Assembly: GCF_014652335.1 (NCBI RefSeq)
Contig: NZ_BMYP01000011.1
Span: forward strand, 36,692-100,691
Source: Vogesella fluminis
GTDB taxonomy: Bacteria > Pseudomonadota > Gammaproteobacteria > Burkholderiales > Chromobacteriaceae
Length of the DNA stretch: 64,000 nt
Direction: 5' to 3'
Positions 17,012-27,900 of the stretch are shown here, piece by piece; position 1 is the first letter of the stretch, and every line of letters starts with the position of its first letter. The position numbers were made by a program, and so were the translations under genes. The notes below the pieces were generated by a model. The model was not told where the DNA came from, ran no database searches, and saw only the letters and a list, made by a program, of their open reading frames with translations.

Positions 17012-18913
17012 ATGCCCCTGCCTGCCCCGCCCTCCGTACGCAGCCTGTCCAGCAAGCTACTGATCCTGACTATCATCTGGCTGGTGCTGGCGATGACCTC
17101 CATCGGCTATACCCTGGTACTGTCATGGAAACTGGAAGGCGGCGCTGCCGCCATCAATGATGCCGGCAGCCTGCGCATGCGCAGCTACCGTGTTGCACTG
17201 CTGGTCAGCGAAGGCGCCAATCCCGCACAGATCGGGCAGGAAGCCGCCCGCTTCAGCGACACCATGGCACGATTGCGCAAGGGCGATCCGGGACGACCGT
17301 TATTCCTTCCCGACAACGCGGAAGTACGCGCACAGGCCGCTGAAATTGCCCGCTACTGGCAGCATGACATGCTGCCAAACATGACAAGGGAAAAGCTCGA
17401 TCCGAAAAACCCGCCGCCAGACATCGACCTTGGCGCCTTTGTCAACCGCATCGATCGCCTGGTACGGCTGGTGGAAGAGGACAACGCACGCAATACCACG
17501 CTATTGCGCTTCTTCCAGATGACACTAATGGCGATGGCCGTCTTCGGCGCCATCACCATGATGTTCCTGATGTTCCTGCTGATCATCCGCCCGCTGAATG
17601 AACTGGGCGAGGCCATCGTGCAGGTACGGGACGGTGAACTGGCAACGCGGGTACCGGTAGTCGGCAACGACGAATTCGCCATCCTCGCTACCGGCTTCAA
17701 CCAGATGGCCGGCCGCCTGCAGGAACTCTACGCGACACTGGAAGACAAGGTTCGTGACAAGACCCGCTCGCTGGACGAAAAAAACCACCAGCTGACCGCA
17801 CTTTACAGCGTCACGGCCTACCTGCACGAGTCGCACGACCTCAACACCATGTGCAAGGGCTTCATCGAACGCCTGATCCATCTGACCAATGCCGATGCAG
17901 CCAGCGTGCGCATCGTCGACAGCAAGCGCGGCAAGCTGGAGCCGGTAGCGCAGATCGGCCTGCCGGACGATCTGGTCTATACGCACGACTGTATCCATAT
18001 CAATGGCTGCTACTGTGGCGATGCCGTCGACCAACCCAGTGCCGTGATCCGTTTCTTCCGTGAACTACCCCAAAAAGAACAGAAACATTGCGAGCGTGCC
18101 GGCTTCCACAGCGTGTCGATCTTCCACATCCGGGCCAACCAGCAAAACGTCGGCATCTTTACGCTCTATTTTGACGATGACACCCGCCTCAGCGCACAGG
18201 AGCAGTTTTTGATCGAAACACTGGGCAGCCATCTTGGCGTTGCCATCGAAAACATCCGGCTTGCCGCGCGCGACCGGCAGTTTGCCGTCTCGGAAGAGCG
18301 CAACCTGATGGCACAAGGCCTGCATGACAGCATCGCACAGTCACTATCGTTCCTGAATCTGCAGGTGCAAATGCTGGAAAGCGCACTTGGCGACACGCAC
18401 GACGAGCAGGCCCGTGAAAATCTGGCATTCATCAAGACCGGAGTGCAGGAATGCTATGACGATGTACGTGAACTCCTGCTCAACTTCCGCACCCGCATCA
18501 GCAAGGAAAACTTCCCGGATGCCGTCAACACCTTGCTCAAGCGTTTCGAACAGCAGACCCGGGTACTCACCCAGCACCAACTGCGCGGCAACGGCTTGCC
18601 GCTGGATCCGGAACAACAGCTGCAGGTAATCTTCATCTTGCAGGAAGCACTGTCCAATGTGCGCAAACACGCACAGGCAAACCGTGTCGATATCGACATC
18701 AACAATCAGAACGACTTTGTAATGCGCATCAGTGATGATGGCTGCGGCTTCGATGCCGCAATGCTGGCAGCACGCCAGGCGCGCCACGTCGGCATATCCA
18801 TCATGCAAGAGCGTGCCTCCCGCATCAACGCCCATATCCGGATCGACAGCCGTGACGGAGGCGGCACCACCGTCACCCTCACCCTGCCGCACACAGAAAG
18901 ACAAGCTGCATGA
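17012..18913 (+). CDS. narX: Nitrate/nitrite sensor histidine kinase
   Basis: Inner-membrane kinase that senses nitrate in the periplasm and phosphorylates NarL. TM1 spans 15-37. The nitrate-binding P-box (AAAINDAGSLRMRSYRV, 46-61) follows directly. TM2 spans 170-192, then HAMP, a GAF-like region with a Cys-rich patch (CIHINGCYC, 327-335), and a HisKA_3 domain with His438 in GLHDSIAQ. The ATPase domain ends DGGGTTVTLTLP. The 633-residue length is close to NarX/NarQ. It overlaps narL by ATGA, giving a coupled pair. Confidence 0.92.
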   Translation: MPLPAPPSVRSLSSKLLILTIIWLVLAMTSIGYTLVLSWKLEGGAAAINDAGSLRMRSYRVALLVSEGANPAQIGQEAARFSDTMARLRKGDPGRPLFLPDNAEVRAQAAEIARYWQHDMLPNMTREKLDPKNPPPDIDLGAFVNRIDRLVRLVEEDNARNTTLLRFFQMTLMAMAVFGAITMMFLMFLLIIRPLNELGEAIVQVRDGELATRVPVVGNDEFAILATGFNQMAGRLQELYATLEDKVRDKTRSLDEKNHQLTALYSVTAYLHESHDLNTMCKGFIERLIHLTNADAASVRIVDSKRGKLEPVAQIGLPDDLVYTHDCIHINGCYCGDAVDQPSAVIRFFRELPQKEQKHCERAGFHSVSIFHIRANQQNVGIFTLYFDDDTRLSAQEQFLIETLGSHLGVAIENIRLAARDRQFAVSEERNLMAQGLHDSIAQSLSFLNLQVQMLESALGDTHDEQARENLAFIKTGVQECYDDVRELLLNFRTRISKENFPDAVNTLLKRFEQQTRVLTQHQLRGNGLPLDPEQQLQVIFILQEALSNVRKHAQANRVDIDINNQNDFVMRISDDGCGFDAAMLAARQARHVGISIMQERASRINAHIRIDSRDGGGTTVTLTLPHTERQAA

Positions 18914-19563
18914 ACACCCCCATCCGCATTTTATTGATCGACGACCATACCCTGTTCCGCAGCGGCCTCAAGGCACTATTGCAACGCCAGCCTGACCTGG
19001 AAGTCATTGGCGAAGCTGCCGACGGACTGGAAGGCGTAAAACTGACTGAGCAGCAGAAACCCGATGTCGTACTGCTGGATCTGGACATGCCGGTCATGCA
19101 TGGCCGCGATGCGCTGTCGCAGATTCTGGTTACCCAACCACAGCAGGCCGTACTGATGCTGACCGTATCAGAAGATGGTGAAGATCTTGCAGAATGCATG
19201 AAGAGTGGTGCACGCGGCTATCTGCTGAAAAACATCAATGCCGATTTTCTGCTCAGCAGCATCCGCCGGGCAGTAGACGGTGACAGCGTACTGTCCCCGG
19301 AAATGACGGCCAAACTGGTAGCACGACTGCGCACCCCGACAATCGAAACGCGCAACCCGGAGCTGGAGAGCCTGACTCCGCGCGAGCGCGAAACACTCAG
19401 CTACCTCGCCTCCGGCGCCAGTAACAAGGAAATCGCCCGTGCGCTGGACCTGGCGGAAAGCACCATCAAGGTGCACGTGCAGAACATCCTGCGCAAGCTT
19501 GGCCTGAGCAGCCGGGTACAGGCCGCGGTATATGCAGTGGAGCACGGTCTGGACAAGGCCTGA
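18910..19563 (+). CDS. narL: Nitrate/nitrite response regulator
   Basis: LuxR/FixJ-class response regulator, 217 residues. The receiver has the acidic pocket Asp11-Asp12 and phospho-acceptor Asp57 (LLDLDMP). The DNA-binding domain contains LTPRERETLSYLASGASNKEIARALDLAESTIKVHVQNILRKL. Together with NarX it should control the narGHJI operon 3 kb away and possibly the fdn operon. It ends before a paired-repeat hairpin that separates it from a convergent chemoreceptor gene. Confidence 0.93.
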   Translation: MNTPIRILLIDDHTLFRSGLKALLQRQPDLEVIGEAADGLEGVKLTEQQKPDVVLLDLDMPVMHGRDALSQILVTQPQQAVLMLTVSEDGEDLAECMKSGARGYLLKNINADFLLSSIRRAVDGDSVLSPEMTAKLVARLRTPTIETRNPELESLTPRERETLSYLASGASNKEIARALDLAESTIKVHVQNILRKLGLSSRVQAAVYAVEHGLDKA

Positions 19564-19632
19564 GAACCTGCCGCAACCACTGGCACTCTACGGCTGACAG
19601 GTGGCAGGGGTATCCACCCCGCACCCAAAACA

Positions 19633-19664
19633 ATGCGGCCAACCTTGAACAAGGTTGGCCGCAT
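19633..19664. terminator. Paired 14-mer repeats forming a 15-bp hairpin
   Basis: ATGCGGCCAACCTTG (19633-19647) and its exact reverse complement (19650-19664) are separated by AA. The hairpin sits between convergent narL and the chemoreceptor gene. It has no T-run, so termination is inferred from position and symmetry. Confidence 0.65.
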
Positions 19665-19690
19665 CGTCATTGCCGGATGAAAAACGCGCT

Positions 19691-21676
19691 TCAGGCTTGC
19701 GAGGTGTGCTTGAAGCGATCGACCTGCGCCACCAGTTCGGTCGCAGTCCGGTTCAGCTGCGTCGACAGCGCCGCCGCTTCATCCACGATCAGCGCATTGT
19801 CTTCAGCCAATGCCGCGATGCGGCTGATATTGACGGCGACCTCGTTGCTGGCTGCGGCCTGCTGCTGCATCGCTGCTGCCGTATCCTGGCTCTTGGCTGC
19901 GGACTGGTTGGCTTCATCATGGATACCGTCCAGATCCTGCAAGGTGGCCCGCACCAGATCCAGGCCGCTGTCCATGCGCGTACGTGCGGTGCGCATCTGG
20001 CCGGCAGCATTGGCCGTTTCGTTGGTGATTACCTCGATCAGCTGGGTGATCTCCACCGTTTCCTTGCCGGTGCGCTCCGCCAGCTTGCGCACCTCGTCGG
20101 CGACGACGGCAAAGCCGCGGCCCATTTCGCCAGCACGAGCAGCCTCGATCGCCGCATTGAGCGCCAGCAGGTTGGTCTGGTCGGCGATATCACGGATTGC
20201 CGTGATGATCTGACGGATACTCTGCGACTTGTCGGCCAGACTGACGATCACCTCACCGGCACTGTCCAGCGAGCCGGCGGTATGCTGCATCGCCTCGGTT
20301 GTTTCCTGCATCCGCTCACGACCGGCATTGACACCCTGGCGCATTTGCTGTGCTACGGCCAGGTTGTCGTGGGTGTTGTCACGCACCGAGGCAATACCGA
20401 CGGTCATCTCCTCCACCGCTGCAGCCATCTGGGTCGACGATTCACTCTGCGCCTCGGCAGCAGACGCCGCCCGCGCTGACACTGCCTGCAACGCCTCGGC
20501 CGCACTCATCAGGCTATGAGCATTGCTTTTCACTACCTTCAGGGTGCCGGCAAAAGCGCCGACCAGCTCGTCAAAGGCACGTCCCATGCGTGCAATCTCA
20601 TCATTGCCATCCAGCCTCGCCCGTGGTGCCAGATCCAGATCACGGCTCATGCTGGTCATCAACTGCTCCAGATACATCACCGGCTTGCGGATGCTGCGGT
20701 ATACGGCCAGGCCACCGACCAGCAACAGCAGCGATAGCAGCAAGGTGCCACCCAGGGTAACCAGCAGGCTGTTGCGGGCTTCATCCATTTTCTGCGCAAC
20801 GACTTCATCCAGCTGCTGCAACAGTTTTTCCTGTGCGATCCTCAACTGGCCCATTTGTGCCGATGTGGCAGTGAACCATTGCTCCGGCGTTACGCTCGAC
20901 GGCATACCCGGTTCGGCACCATAGACTGTGGCGCGCAACTGTTTCAGGGCCGCGGCGGCATCAGACTGCAGGAATGGTTTCAGCGATTGGGCCAGCTCCG
21001 GCGGCGCCAGCAGCAGCAACTGCCCGGCGCAGGCATCCTGGTATGCCTGCAAGCCGATGGCCTGGCCAAGACTGGTCTGGGTCAGACCTCCTGCCGCCAG
21101 CACACCATTGACGAAGCCACGTTCACGGCCGGCATACTCTCTGGTACACAGCAGATTGGACAAGGCCGCACTGAAGCGGATGACATCACCTTCATCGGAG
21201 GCCGTAGCAAGGCCGGCCACCAGCCCGATTTGTGCTTCGATTTGCTGGCTGTAGGCAGCAAAGGCGGCTGGTGCCGCCAGGCTGCGGTTGTCAATTGCGG
21301 CACGCTGTCCCAACAGGCTGCGCACGCCACTGGCCACGGTATTGGCATGCTGCCTGACCTCACCCTCCGGCAGTGTCGGCACCATATTTTCCAGAGCTTT
21401 CAATGCGGCATCAGCCTTGACCCGTGCCTCGCTCAGGCCGGCCGGAACGGCACCCTGCCCGCTGAGATAGCCATTACTCAGGCCGCGCTCGGTCTGCAGC
21501 GTGTCCACCAGAGTGGACGCCAGGGTCGATACCGTTACCAGCTGCCTGGCTTGCTGCATGTCGCCAAGAAAACTGTAACGCTGCAACGATAGCGTGGAGG
21601 CAAGGAAGAAGGTCATCAGGCCAAAAGGCAGGACAAGCAGGATCAGCTTGCCGCCGATACTGAGACGGGAAAGCAT
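19691..21676 (-). CDS. Methyl-accepting chemotaxis protein with nitrate/nitrite-sensing (NIT) domain
   Basis: Chemoreceptor of 661 residues: TM1 about 8-30, a large periplasmic helical NIT-type domain ([14 protein letters not shown] and repeated helices, about 40-300), TM2 about 305-328, HAMP, and a signalling domain with the hairpin tip [43 protein letters not shown] domains bind nitrate or nitrite in described proteins. Its place between narXL and narGHJI supports a nitrate-taxis receptor. No CheR-tethering pentapeptide is visible at the C terminus (FKHTSQA). Confidence 0.85.
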   Translation of the reverse strand: MLSRLSIGGKLILLVLPFGLMTFFLASTLSLQRYSFLGDMQQARQLVTVSTLASTLVDTLQTERGLSNGYLSGQGAVPAGLSEARVKADAALKALENMVPTLPEGEVRQHANTVASGVRSLLGQRAAIDNRSLAAPAAFAAYSQQIEAQIGLVAGLATASDEGDVIRFSAALSNLLCTREYAGRERGFVNGVLAAGGLTQTSLGQAIGLQAYQDACAGQLLLLAPPELAQSLKPFLQSDAAAALKQLRATVYGAEPGMPSSVTPEQWFTATSAQMGQLRIAQEKLLQQLDEVVAQKMDEARNSLLVTLGGTLLLSLLLLVGGLAVYRSIRKPVMYLEQLMTSMSRDLDLAPRARLDGNDEIARMGRAFDELVGAFAGTLKVVKSNAHSLMSAAEALQAVSARAASAAEAQSESSTQMAAAVEEMTVGIASVRDNTHDNLAVAQQMRQGVNAGRERMQETTEAMQHTAGSLDSAGEVIVSLADKSQSIRQIITAIRDIADQTNLLALNAAIEAARAGEMGRGFAVVADEVRKLAERTGKETVEITQLIEVITNETANAAGQMRTARTRMDSGLDLVRATLQDLDGIHDEANQSAAKSQDTAAAMQQQAAASNEVAVNISRIAALAEDNALIVDEAAALSTQLNRTATELVAQVDRFKHTSQA

Positions 21677-21843
21677 GGCATTAACTCCGGTGGGTAGAGA
21701 AATCGTGGCAGATGTGTTCTGAAACAGCTATTTTTTATTTTGTCGCAAGCACCAAGCATGACGCACTGCAATGATCCGGCCAGTCCGCTTGGCAGTACCG
21801 CAATAATACCTTGTACTGCAATATGCACAGACATTATAAACAC

Positions 21844-21879
21844 AAAAAAGGCCTGACTGTGAAATCAGGCCTTTTTTTT
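21844..21879 (-). terminator. Terminator after narI
   Basis: A 13-bp stem AAAAAAGGCCTGA (21844-21856) / TCAGGCCTTTTTT (21865-21877) with an 8-base loop and A/T runs on both sides. It lies just downstream of narI and closes the narGHJI operon. It sits between narI and the chemoreceptor start. Confidence 0.9.
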
Positions 21880-21892
21880 ACAGCATTACTTA

Positions 21893-22579
21893 TTAACGGC
21901 GTGGACGCACCAGCTGCCAGCTGCGACCGAGGTAGGTAACGGCACCAAAGCCGCTCCATACGTGCACCAGACGGGTGAACGGGAAGATCACAAACAGCGA
22001 CATGCCCATGAACAGGTGGGCCTTGAACACCGGCGAGGCGTCGACGATGAACTGCGCGGCGTCGCCACGGAAGGTGACCACGTGTTGCGCCCAGGTCATC
22101 AGCAGCACCATCTCATGGCCGTCCATGTGCTGGGCGGACACAAAGATTGTGGACAGACCAAGCACCAGCGTGGCCAGAATCCACAGCAGTACCAATTTGT
22201 CACGCCAGGTGGTGTTGGCCGCCAGGCGGTCGTTGCCCAAGCGGCGAGACAGCAGCAGCAGCAGACCGATAAGGCACAAGGTACCCATGATGCCGCCCAT
22301 GGTCATTGCGAAGCCCTGTTTGAAGCTGTGCGATACGCCCAGCGCGTCCCATACCGCCACCGGGGTCAGCAGGCCGACCAGGTGGCCGAAGAACAGGCCG
22401 ATAATGCCAAGGTGGAACAGGATGTTGCCCAAGCGCAGGCTGCCGCGATGCAACAGCTGGCTGGATTCACTCTTCCAGCTGTATTGCTCGCGCTCAAAGC
22501 GCATCAGGCTGCCTAGCAGGAAAATTGCCAGCGCAATGTAGGGATAGATCCCGAAAACGAATTGATGCAAGTAATCCAT
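21893..22579 (-). CDS. narI: Respiratory nitrate reductase gamma subunit (cytochrome b)
   Basis: Quinol-oxidising di-haem b membrane subunit of nitrate reductase A, 228 residues with five predicted helices. His residues in FHLGIIGLFFGHLVGLL and in KAHLFMGMSLFVIFPFTRLVHVW are the expected haem ligands. I chose ATG 22579, which has AAGGAGAGACAA before it; the frame is open further upstream through a repeat copy but that segment is not NarI-like. It is the last gene of narGHJI. Confidence 0.94.
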   Translation of the reverse strand: MDYLHQFVFGIYPYIALAIFLLGSLMRFEREQYSWKSESSQLLHRGSLRLGNILFHLGIIGLFFGHLVGLLTPVAVWDALGVSHSFKQGFAMTMGGIMGTLCLIGLLLLLSRRLGNDRLAANTTWRDKLVLLWILATLVLGLSTIFVSAQHMDGHEMVLLMTWAQHVVTFRGDAAQFIVDASPVFKAHLFMGMSLFVIFPFTRLVHVWSGFGAVTYLGRSWQLVRPRR

Positions 22580-22636
22580 TTGTCTCTCCTTGTCGCGGCC
22601 AACCTTGCACGTTGGCCGCAAGACGGAATCAACGGG

Positions 22637-23302
22637 TCACGGCGTGGCCGCATGTCCACCAGGTTGACGGGGGTAGAAATTGACTGGGGCGATCTGCGGC
22701 AGCGAGGGCTTCAGCAGCGGCTCAACACCATCGGCACCGGGGCCAAAGGTTTCCAGCGCTTCGTCCATATCACGAATCGGCGGCACCGACAGCGGCTCCG
22801 GAGCCACCGGTGACAACGACACCAGCGCCCGAAGCACACCGGCATAGTCGCTGCCACTCTCCACCAGCTTGCCCGCAAGATGAGCCAGTACATGTACGGC
22901 ATCACCGAGCAGGCGCTTGGCCTCATCTGCCTCGCACAACGACAGGAACTCCAGGAACAGCGGCACGTAGTCGGGCAGCTCTTCGCTGACCGGCTCGAAG
23001 CCGTGCGCCTTGTACTCTTCGATCAGGTCTACCATCGCCTGGCCACGGGCACGGTCCTCGCCATGAACATGCTCGAACAGGTGCAGCGAGTGCGACGGAC
23101 TACGGTCGAAAATTTGTACATAGTCCTGCTGCACCTCGATCAGCTCGCCACTGCCCAAACGCTGCAGCAGCGGCTCGACAGCCGCCACCAAGGTGGCATC
23201 GTCGGCCAGCACTGCACGGATTTCCGGCAGCGCAGCGATCAGGTCGGGCTGTGGGTAACCCAACAGCGCCGCCAGCGCACGATAAATCATCGGGTTGTGC
23301 AT
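22637..23302 (-). CDS. narJ: Nitrate reductase molybdenum cofactor assembly chaperone
   Basis: Redox-enzyme maturation protein that binds NarG during Mo-bis-MGD insertion and stays in the cytoplasm. The 221-residue protein has the NarJ/DMSO chaperone blocks LLGYPQPDL, YVQIFDRSPSHSLHLFEHVHGEDRARGQAM, LPDYVPLFLEFL. Its start lies two bases after the narH stop. A 57-base gap to narI holds a head-to-head pair of repeat copies (22595-22620). Confidence 0.93.
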   Translation of the reverse strand: MHNPMIYRALAALLGYPQPDLIAALPEIRAVLADDATLVAAVEPLLQRLGSGELIEVQQDYVQIFDRSPSHSLHLFEHVHGEDRARGQAMVDLIEEYKAHGFEPVSEELPDYVPLFLEFLSLCEADEAKRLLGDAVHVLAHLAGKLVESGSDYAGVLRALVSLSPVAPEPLSVPPIRDMDEALETFGPGADGVEPLLKPSLPQIAPVNFYPRQPGGHAATP

Positions 23303-23304
23303 GA

Positions 23305-24855
23305 TCAGCCTCCGGCGTTAGCCTTGCGGTCGCGACGCATATCGTGGAATACGATAGGCGATGCCTTTTTCTTGCCGAACAGGCTAGGCTCGGAAACCCC
23401 GCCAGAGCAGCCATTGCCGAAAGTGAAACCGCAGCTGGCCTTATCTTCGAAGGTGTTTTCCACCATTTCCTTGTGGCTGGACGGGATCACGAAGCGGTCT
23501 TCGTAGTTGGCGATCGCCATTACCTGATACATCTCTTCCACTTGCGCGGCCTTGAGATGCGTCCCCTTCAGCGTGCTTTCGTCAACAACCTTCTCCACGC
23601 TCTTCTTGCGCATATAGCGGCGCATGGCAACCATGGTTTCCAGCGCCTTCACCACCGGTTCTTCCTTGCCGGCAGTCAGCAGGTTGGCCAGATACTGGAT
23701 CGGGATGCGCAGATCCTTGACGTCCGGAATGATGCCGTTTTCGCCAACCAGGCCGTTTTCCAGTGCGGACTGGATCGGCGACAGCGGCGGGATGTACCAC
23801 ACCATCGGCAGCGTGCGATATTCCGGATGCAGCGGGAACGCCACTTTCCATTCCATGGCCATCTTGTACACCGGCGAGTTCTGTGCCGCGGTGAGCCAGG
23901 CATCTGGAATGCCCTGCTTCTTGGCTTCGGCAATCACTTCCGGCGCGTTCGGGTCAAGGAATACGCCCAGTTGCGCTTCGTACAGGCTCTTCGGATCCTC
24001 CACGCTGGCAGCGGCTTCGATCTTGTCGGCATCGTACAGCAGCACACCCAGGTAACGGATGCGGCCAACGCAGGTCTCGGAGCACACGGTCGGCTGGCCG
24101 GCTTCGATACGCGGGTAGCAGAAGATACACTTCTCTGCCTTGCCGGTAGTCCAGTTGTAGTAGATCTTCTTGTACGGGCAGCCCGATACGCACATGCGCC
24201 AACCGCGGCACTTGTCCTGGTCGATCAGCACGATACCGTCGTCTTCACGCTTGTAGATGGAGCCGGATGGGCAGCTGGCGACGCAGGCCGGATTCAGGCA
24301 GTGTTCGCACAGGCGCGGCAGGTACATCATGAAGGTGTTCTCGAACGCCGAGTACATCTCCTTCTGGATGCCTTCGAACAGCGCATCCTTGGAACGCTTG
24401 CTGAATTCGCCACCCAGATCGTCTTCCCAGTTCGGACCCCACTCGATCTTGTCCATCTTCTTGCCGGTCAGCACCGAGACCGGGCGTGCGGTTGGCGGCG
24501 TGATCATTTCCGGCGCGTTCTGCAGATGTTCGTAGTCGTAGGTGAACGGCTCGTAGTATTCGTCGATTGCCGGCAGGTTCGGGTTGGCGAACACGTTGGC
24601 GAGAATCTTCAGGCGGCCACCCTGGCGCGGCTCCAGCTTGCCGTTGGGCTTGCGCACCCAGCCACCCTGCCATTTGTCCTGGTTTTCCCAGTCCTTGGGA
24701 TAGCCGATGCCGGGCTTGGTCTCGACGTTGTTGAACCACGCGTATTCGACACCGTCGCGACTGGTCCACACGTTCTTGCAGGTTACCGAACAGGTATGGC
24801 AACCAATGCACTTGTCGAGGTTGAGCACCATACCGATTTGGGCACGGATTTTCAT
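23305..24855 (-). CDS. narH: Respiratory nitrate reductase beta subunit (iron-sulfur)
   Basis: Electron-transfer subunit of 516 residues carrying three [4Fe-4S] and one [3Fe-4S] cluster. Cys groups in order: CIGCHTCSVTCKNVW, CEHCLNPACVASCP, CRGWRMCVSGCP (Trp replaces one Cys, marking the [3Fe-4S] site) and CIFCYPR...CSETCVGR. I chose ATG 24855 (MKIRAQIGMVLNLDKC), which aligns with the usual NarH start; the upstream in-frame extension of 28 residues looks spurious. Confidence 0.95.
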   Translation of the reverse strand: MKIRAQIGMVLNLDKCIGCHTCSVTCKNVWTSRDGVEYAWFNNVETKPGIGYPKDWENQDKWQGGWVRKPNGKLEPRQGGRLKILANVFANPNLPAIDEYYEPFTYDYEHLQNAPEMITPPTARPVSVLTGKKMDKIEWGPNWEDDLGGEFSKRSKDALFEGIQKEMYSAFENTFMMYLPRLCEHCLNPACVASCPSGSIYKREDDGIVLIDQDKCRGWRMCVSGCPYKKIYYNWTTGKAEKCIFCYPRIEAGQPTVCSETCVGRIRYLGVLLYDADKIEAAASVEDPKSLYEAQLGVFLDPNAPEVIAEAKKQGIPDAWLTAAQNSPVYKMAMEWKVAFPLHPEYRTLPMVWYIPPLSPIQSALENGLVGENGIIPDVKDLRIPIQYLANLLTAGKEEPVVKALETMVAMRRYMRKKSVEKVVDESTLKGTHLKAAQVEEMYQVMAIANYEDRFVIPSSHKEMVENTFEDKASCGFTFGNGCSGGVSEPSLFGKKKASPIVFHDMRRDRKANAGG

Positions 24856-24945
24856 TGTGATACTCCTGTTTTTTTGCGACAAACCCCGCGCACGACACCT
24901 TACAGCGTCACTGCATGCCGGCGCGGGCTTCGCGGCCAAAAGGGT

Positions 24946-27900
24946 TTAGGCGTTATCAGCCAGCGGCTTGTCCAGCCAGTCCACGTTCTTCATCTTGCGT
25001 ACGATCACGAATTCGTCGCGGTTGGAGCCGACGGTGCCGTAGTAGTTGAAGCCCCAGGCCAGTTGTGCATAACCACCGATCATGTGCGTCGGCTTGATCA
25101 CCGCCCGCGTTACCGAGTTGTGAATACCACCGCGCTTGCCGCTGGTTTCCGCCCCTGGCACGTTCACGATCTTTTCCTGGGCGTGGTACATCAGGCTCAT
25201 GCCTTCCGGCACGCGCTGCGATACCACGGCGCGGGCGGTCAGTGTACCGTTGACGTTGAACACCTCGATCCAGTCGTTGTCGACGATGCCAGCCTTCTTG
25301 GCGTCGATCTCGGAGACCCAGACGTGCGGGCCGCCACGCGACAGCGTCAGCATGCGCAGGTTGTCGGAGTAAGTACTGTGGATACCCCACTTCTGGTGCG
25401 GAGTAATCCAGTTCAGCACGATCTCGCTGTTACCGTTCGGCTTCTTGCCCAGAATAGCCTTGGTAGTCTTCAGGTCGATATGCGGCTTGTACACGCACAG
25501 CCCTTCACCAAAGGCACGCATCCACTGGTGATCCTGGTAGAACTGCTGGCGGCCGGTGATGGTACGCCATGGAATCAGCTCATGCACGTTGGTGTAGCCG
25601 GCGTTATAGCTGACTTCTTCGCTTTCCAGACCAGACCAGGTCGGCGAGGAAATGATCTTGCGCGGCTGTGCCTGTACGTCACGGAAGCGGATGCTGTCGT
25701 GCTCGCGTGGCAGCGCCAGATGAGTGTGGTCTCGACCGGTGATCTTGGACAGCGCCTCCCAGGCCTTGACCGCGACGTGACCGTTAGTCTCCGGTGCCAG
25801 GGTCAGGATCATCTCGGCGGCGTCGATAGCGGTATTCAGCTTCGGCTGGCCGGCAGCGATACCGCTGGCCACGGTCTTGTTCAGGCCGCGCAGGATATCC
25901 ACTTCATGACCTGTCTTCCAGGCAATACCCTTGCCGCCGTTGCCCACCTTCTCCAGCAACGGGCCGATGGAGGTGAACTTGTCGTAGATCTTGCTGTAAT
26001 CGCGCTCGACCACAGTCATTTTCGGCATGGTTTTGCCCGGGATTGGCTCGCACTCGCCTTTTTTCCAGTCGCGCGGATCGAACGGCTGGCCCAGCTCTTC
26101 CGGTGTATCGTGCATCAGCGGGGTCAATACCAGGTCCTTGCGGGTCCCCAGGTAATCGCCACCCACTTCCGAGATCGCCTTGGCGAAGCCCTTGTAGATC
26201 TCCCAGTCACTCTTCGCTTGCCACAGCGGCTGTACAGCTTCCGACAGCGGGTGGATGAACGGGTGCATGTCGGACGTGTTGAGGTCGTCCTTCTCGTACC
26301 AGGTTGCAGTCGGCAGCACGATATCGCCATACAGGCAGGTAGTGGACATACGGAAGTCCAGCACCACCAACAGGTCCAGCTTACCTTCTGCAGCAGGACG
26401 CACCGTGATTTCCGTCGGCTTGATGCAGCCTTCTTCGTCATTCATCACTGCGTTCTGGGTACCCAGCAGGTACTTCAGGAAGTATTCATGGCCCTTGCCG
26501 GAAGAACCCAGAATGTTGGAACGCCACACGAACATGTTGCGCGGGAAGTTCTTGGGGTTGTCCGGGTCGTTACACGACATGTCCAGCTTGCCGGACTTCA
26601 GGTTTTCCACCGCATAGGCGATCGGATCCTTGCCGGCGGCCTCGGCGTCGCGCACCACGTCCAGCGGGTTGGTGGTCAGCTGCGGTGTCGACGGCAGCCA
26701 GCCCATGCGCTCGGCTTTGGCGTTGTAGTCGATCATCGCCATCTGGCTCATGCTGCCATCGGCAGTCGGGCACAGGATTTCGTCAGCGCCCAGTTTTTCA
26801 TGGCGCCACTGACTGGTGTGCGCGTAGAAGAAGCTGGTGCCGTTCATCTGGCGCGACGGACGCACCCAGTCGGCGGCAAATGCCAGCGGAGCCCAGCCGG
26901 TCTGCGGACGCAGTTTTTCCTGGCCCACGTAGTGACACCAACCGCCACCGCTCTGGCCGATACAACCGCACATCATCAGCATGTTGATGATACCGCGGTA
27001 GGTCATGTCCATGTGGTACCAGTGGTTCAGCGCAGCACCGACGATCACCATCGACTTGCCGCGGGTCTGGTCGGCGTTCTTCGCGAATTCGCGCGCCACC
27101 TGGATTACCATCTCCGGCTTGACACCGGTATGTTTCTGCTGCCAGGCCGGGGTGTATGGCACGTCGTCGAAGTAATCCTTCGCCACGTTGCTACCGCCGA
27201 GACCACGGTCGATACCGTAGTTGGCCGCCATCAGGTCGAATACGGTGGTTATCAGTGCCTGCTTGCCATCAGCCAGCGTGATGTGCTTGACCGGTACATT
27301 GCGGGTCAGCAGTTCGTCGTGCTCGGAACCGAAATACGGGAAGGCAACACCGACCACGTCATCACGATTGTCGATCAGCGACAGGCGCGCCTTGACTGCG
27401 CTGTCGTCCTTGCCGTTCTTCTCTTCCAGATTCCACTTGCCGGACTGACCCCAGCGGAAGCCGACCGAACCGGTAGGCGCCACGATGTTGCCGGTATTTT
27501 CGTCCAGCACCAGGGTCTTCCATTCCGGGTTGTTGTCTTCACCCAGATTGTCGGCCAGGTTGGACGCACGCAGGAAATAATCCGGCACGTAACGGCTGCC
27601 GTCCTGACGCAGCGCCACCAGCATTGGCATGTCGGTGTACTGGCGGATGTAATCGGTGAAATAGGCCGATGGATTATCAAGGTGGAATTCCTTGAAGATG
27701 ACATGACCCATAGCCATGGCCAGCGCGGCATCGGTACCCTGCTTCGGTGCCAGCCAGATATCGCCGAACTTGGCCATTTCGCCGAAGTCGGACGACACGG
27801 CAACGGTCTTGGTACCCTTGTAGCGTACTTCGGTGTAGAAGTGCGCATCCGGAGTACGGGTCATCGGGATGTTGGAACCCCATACCATCAGGTAGGTGGA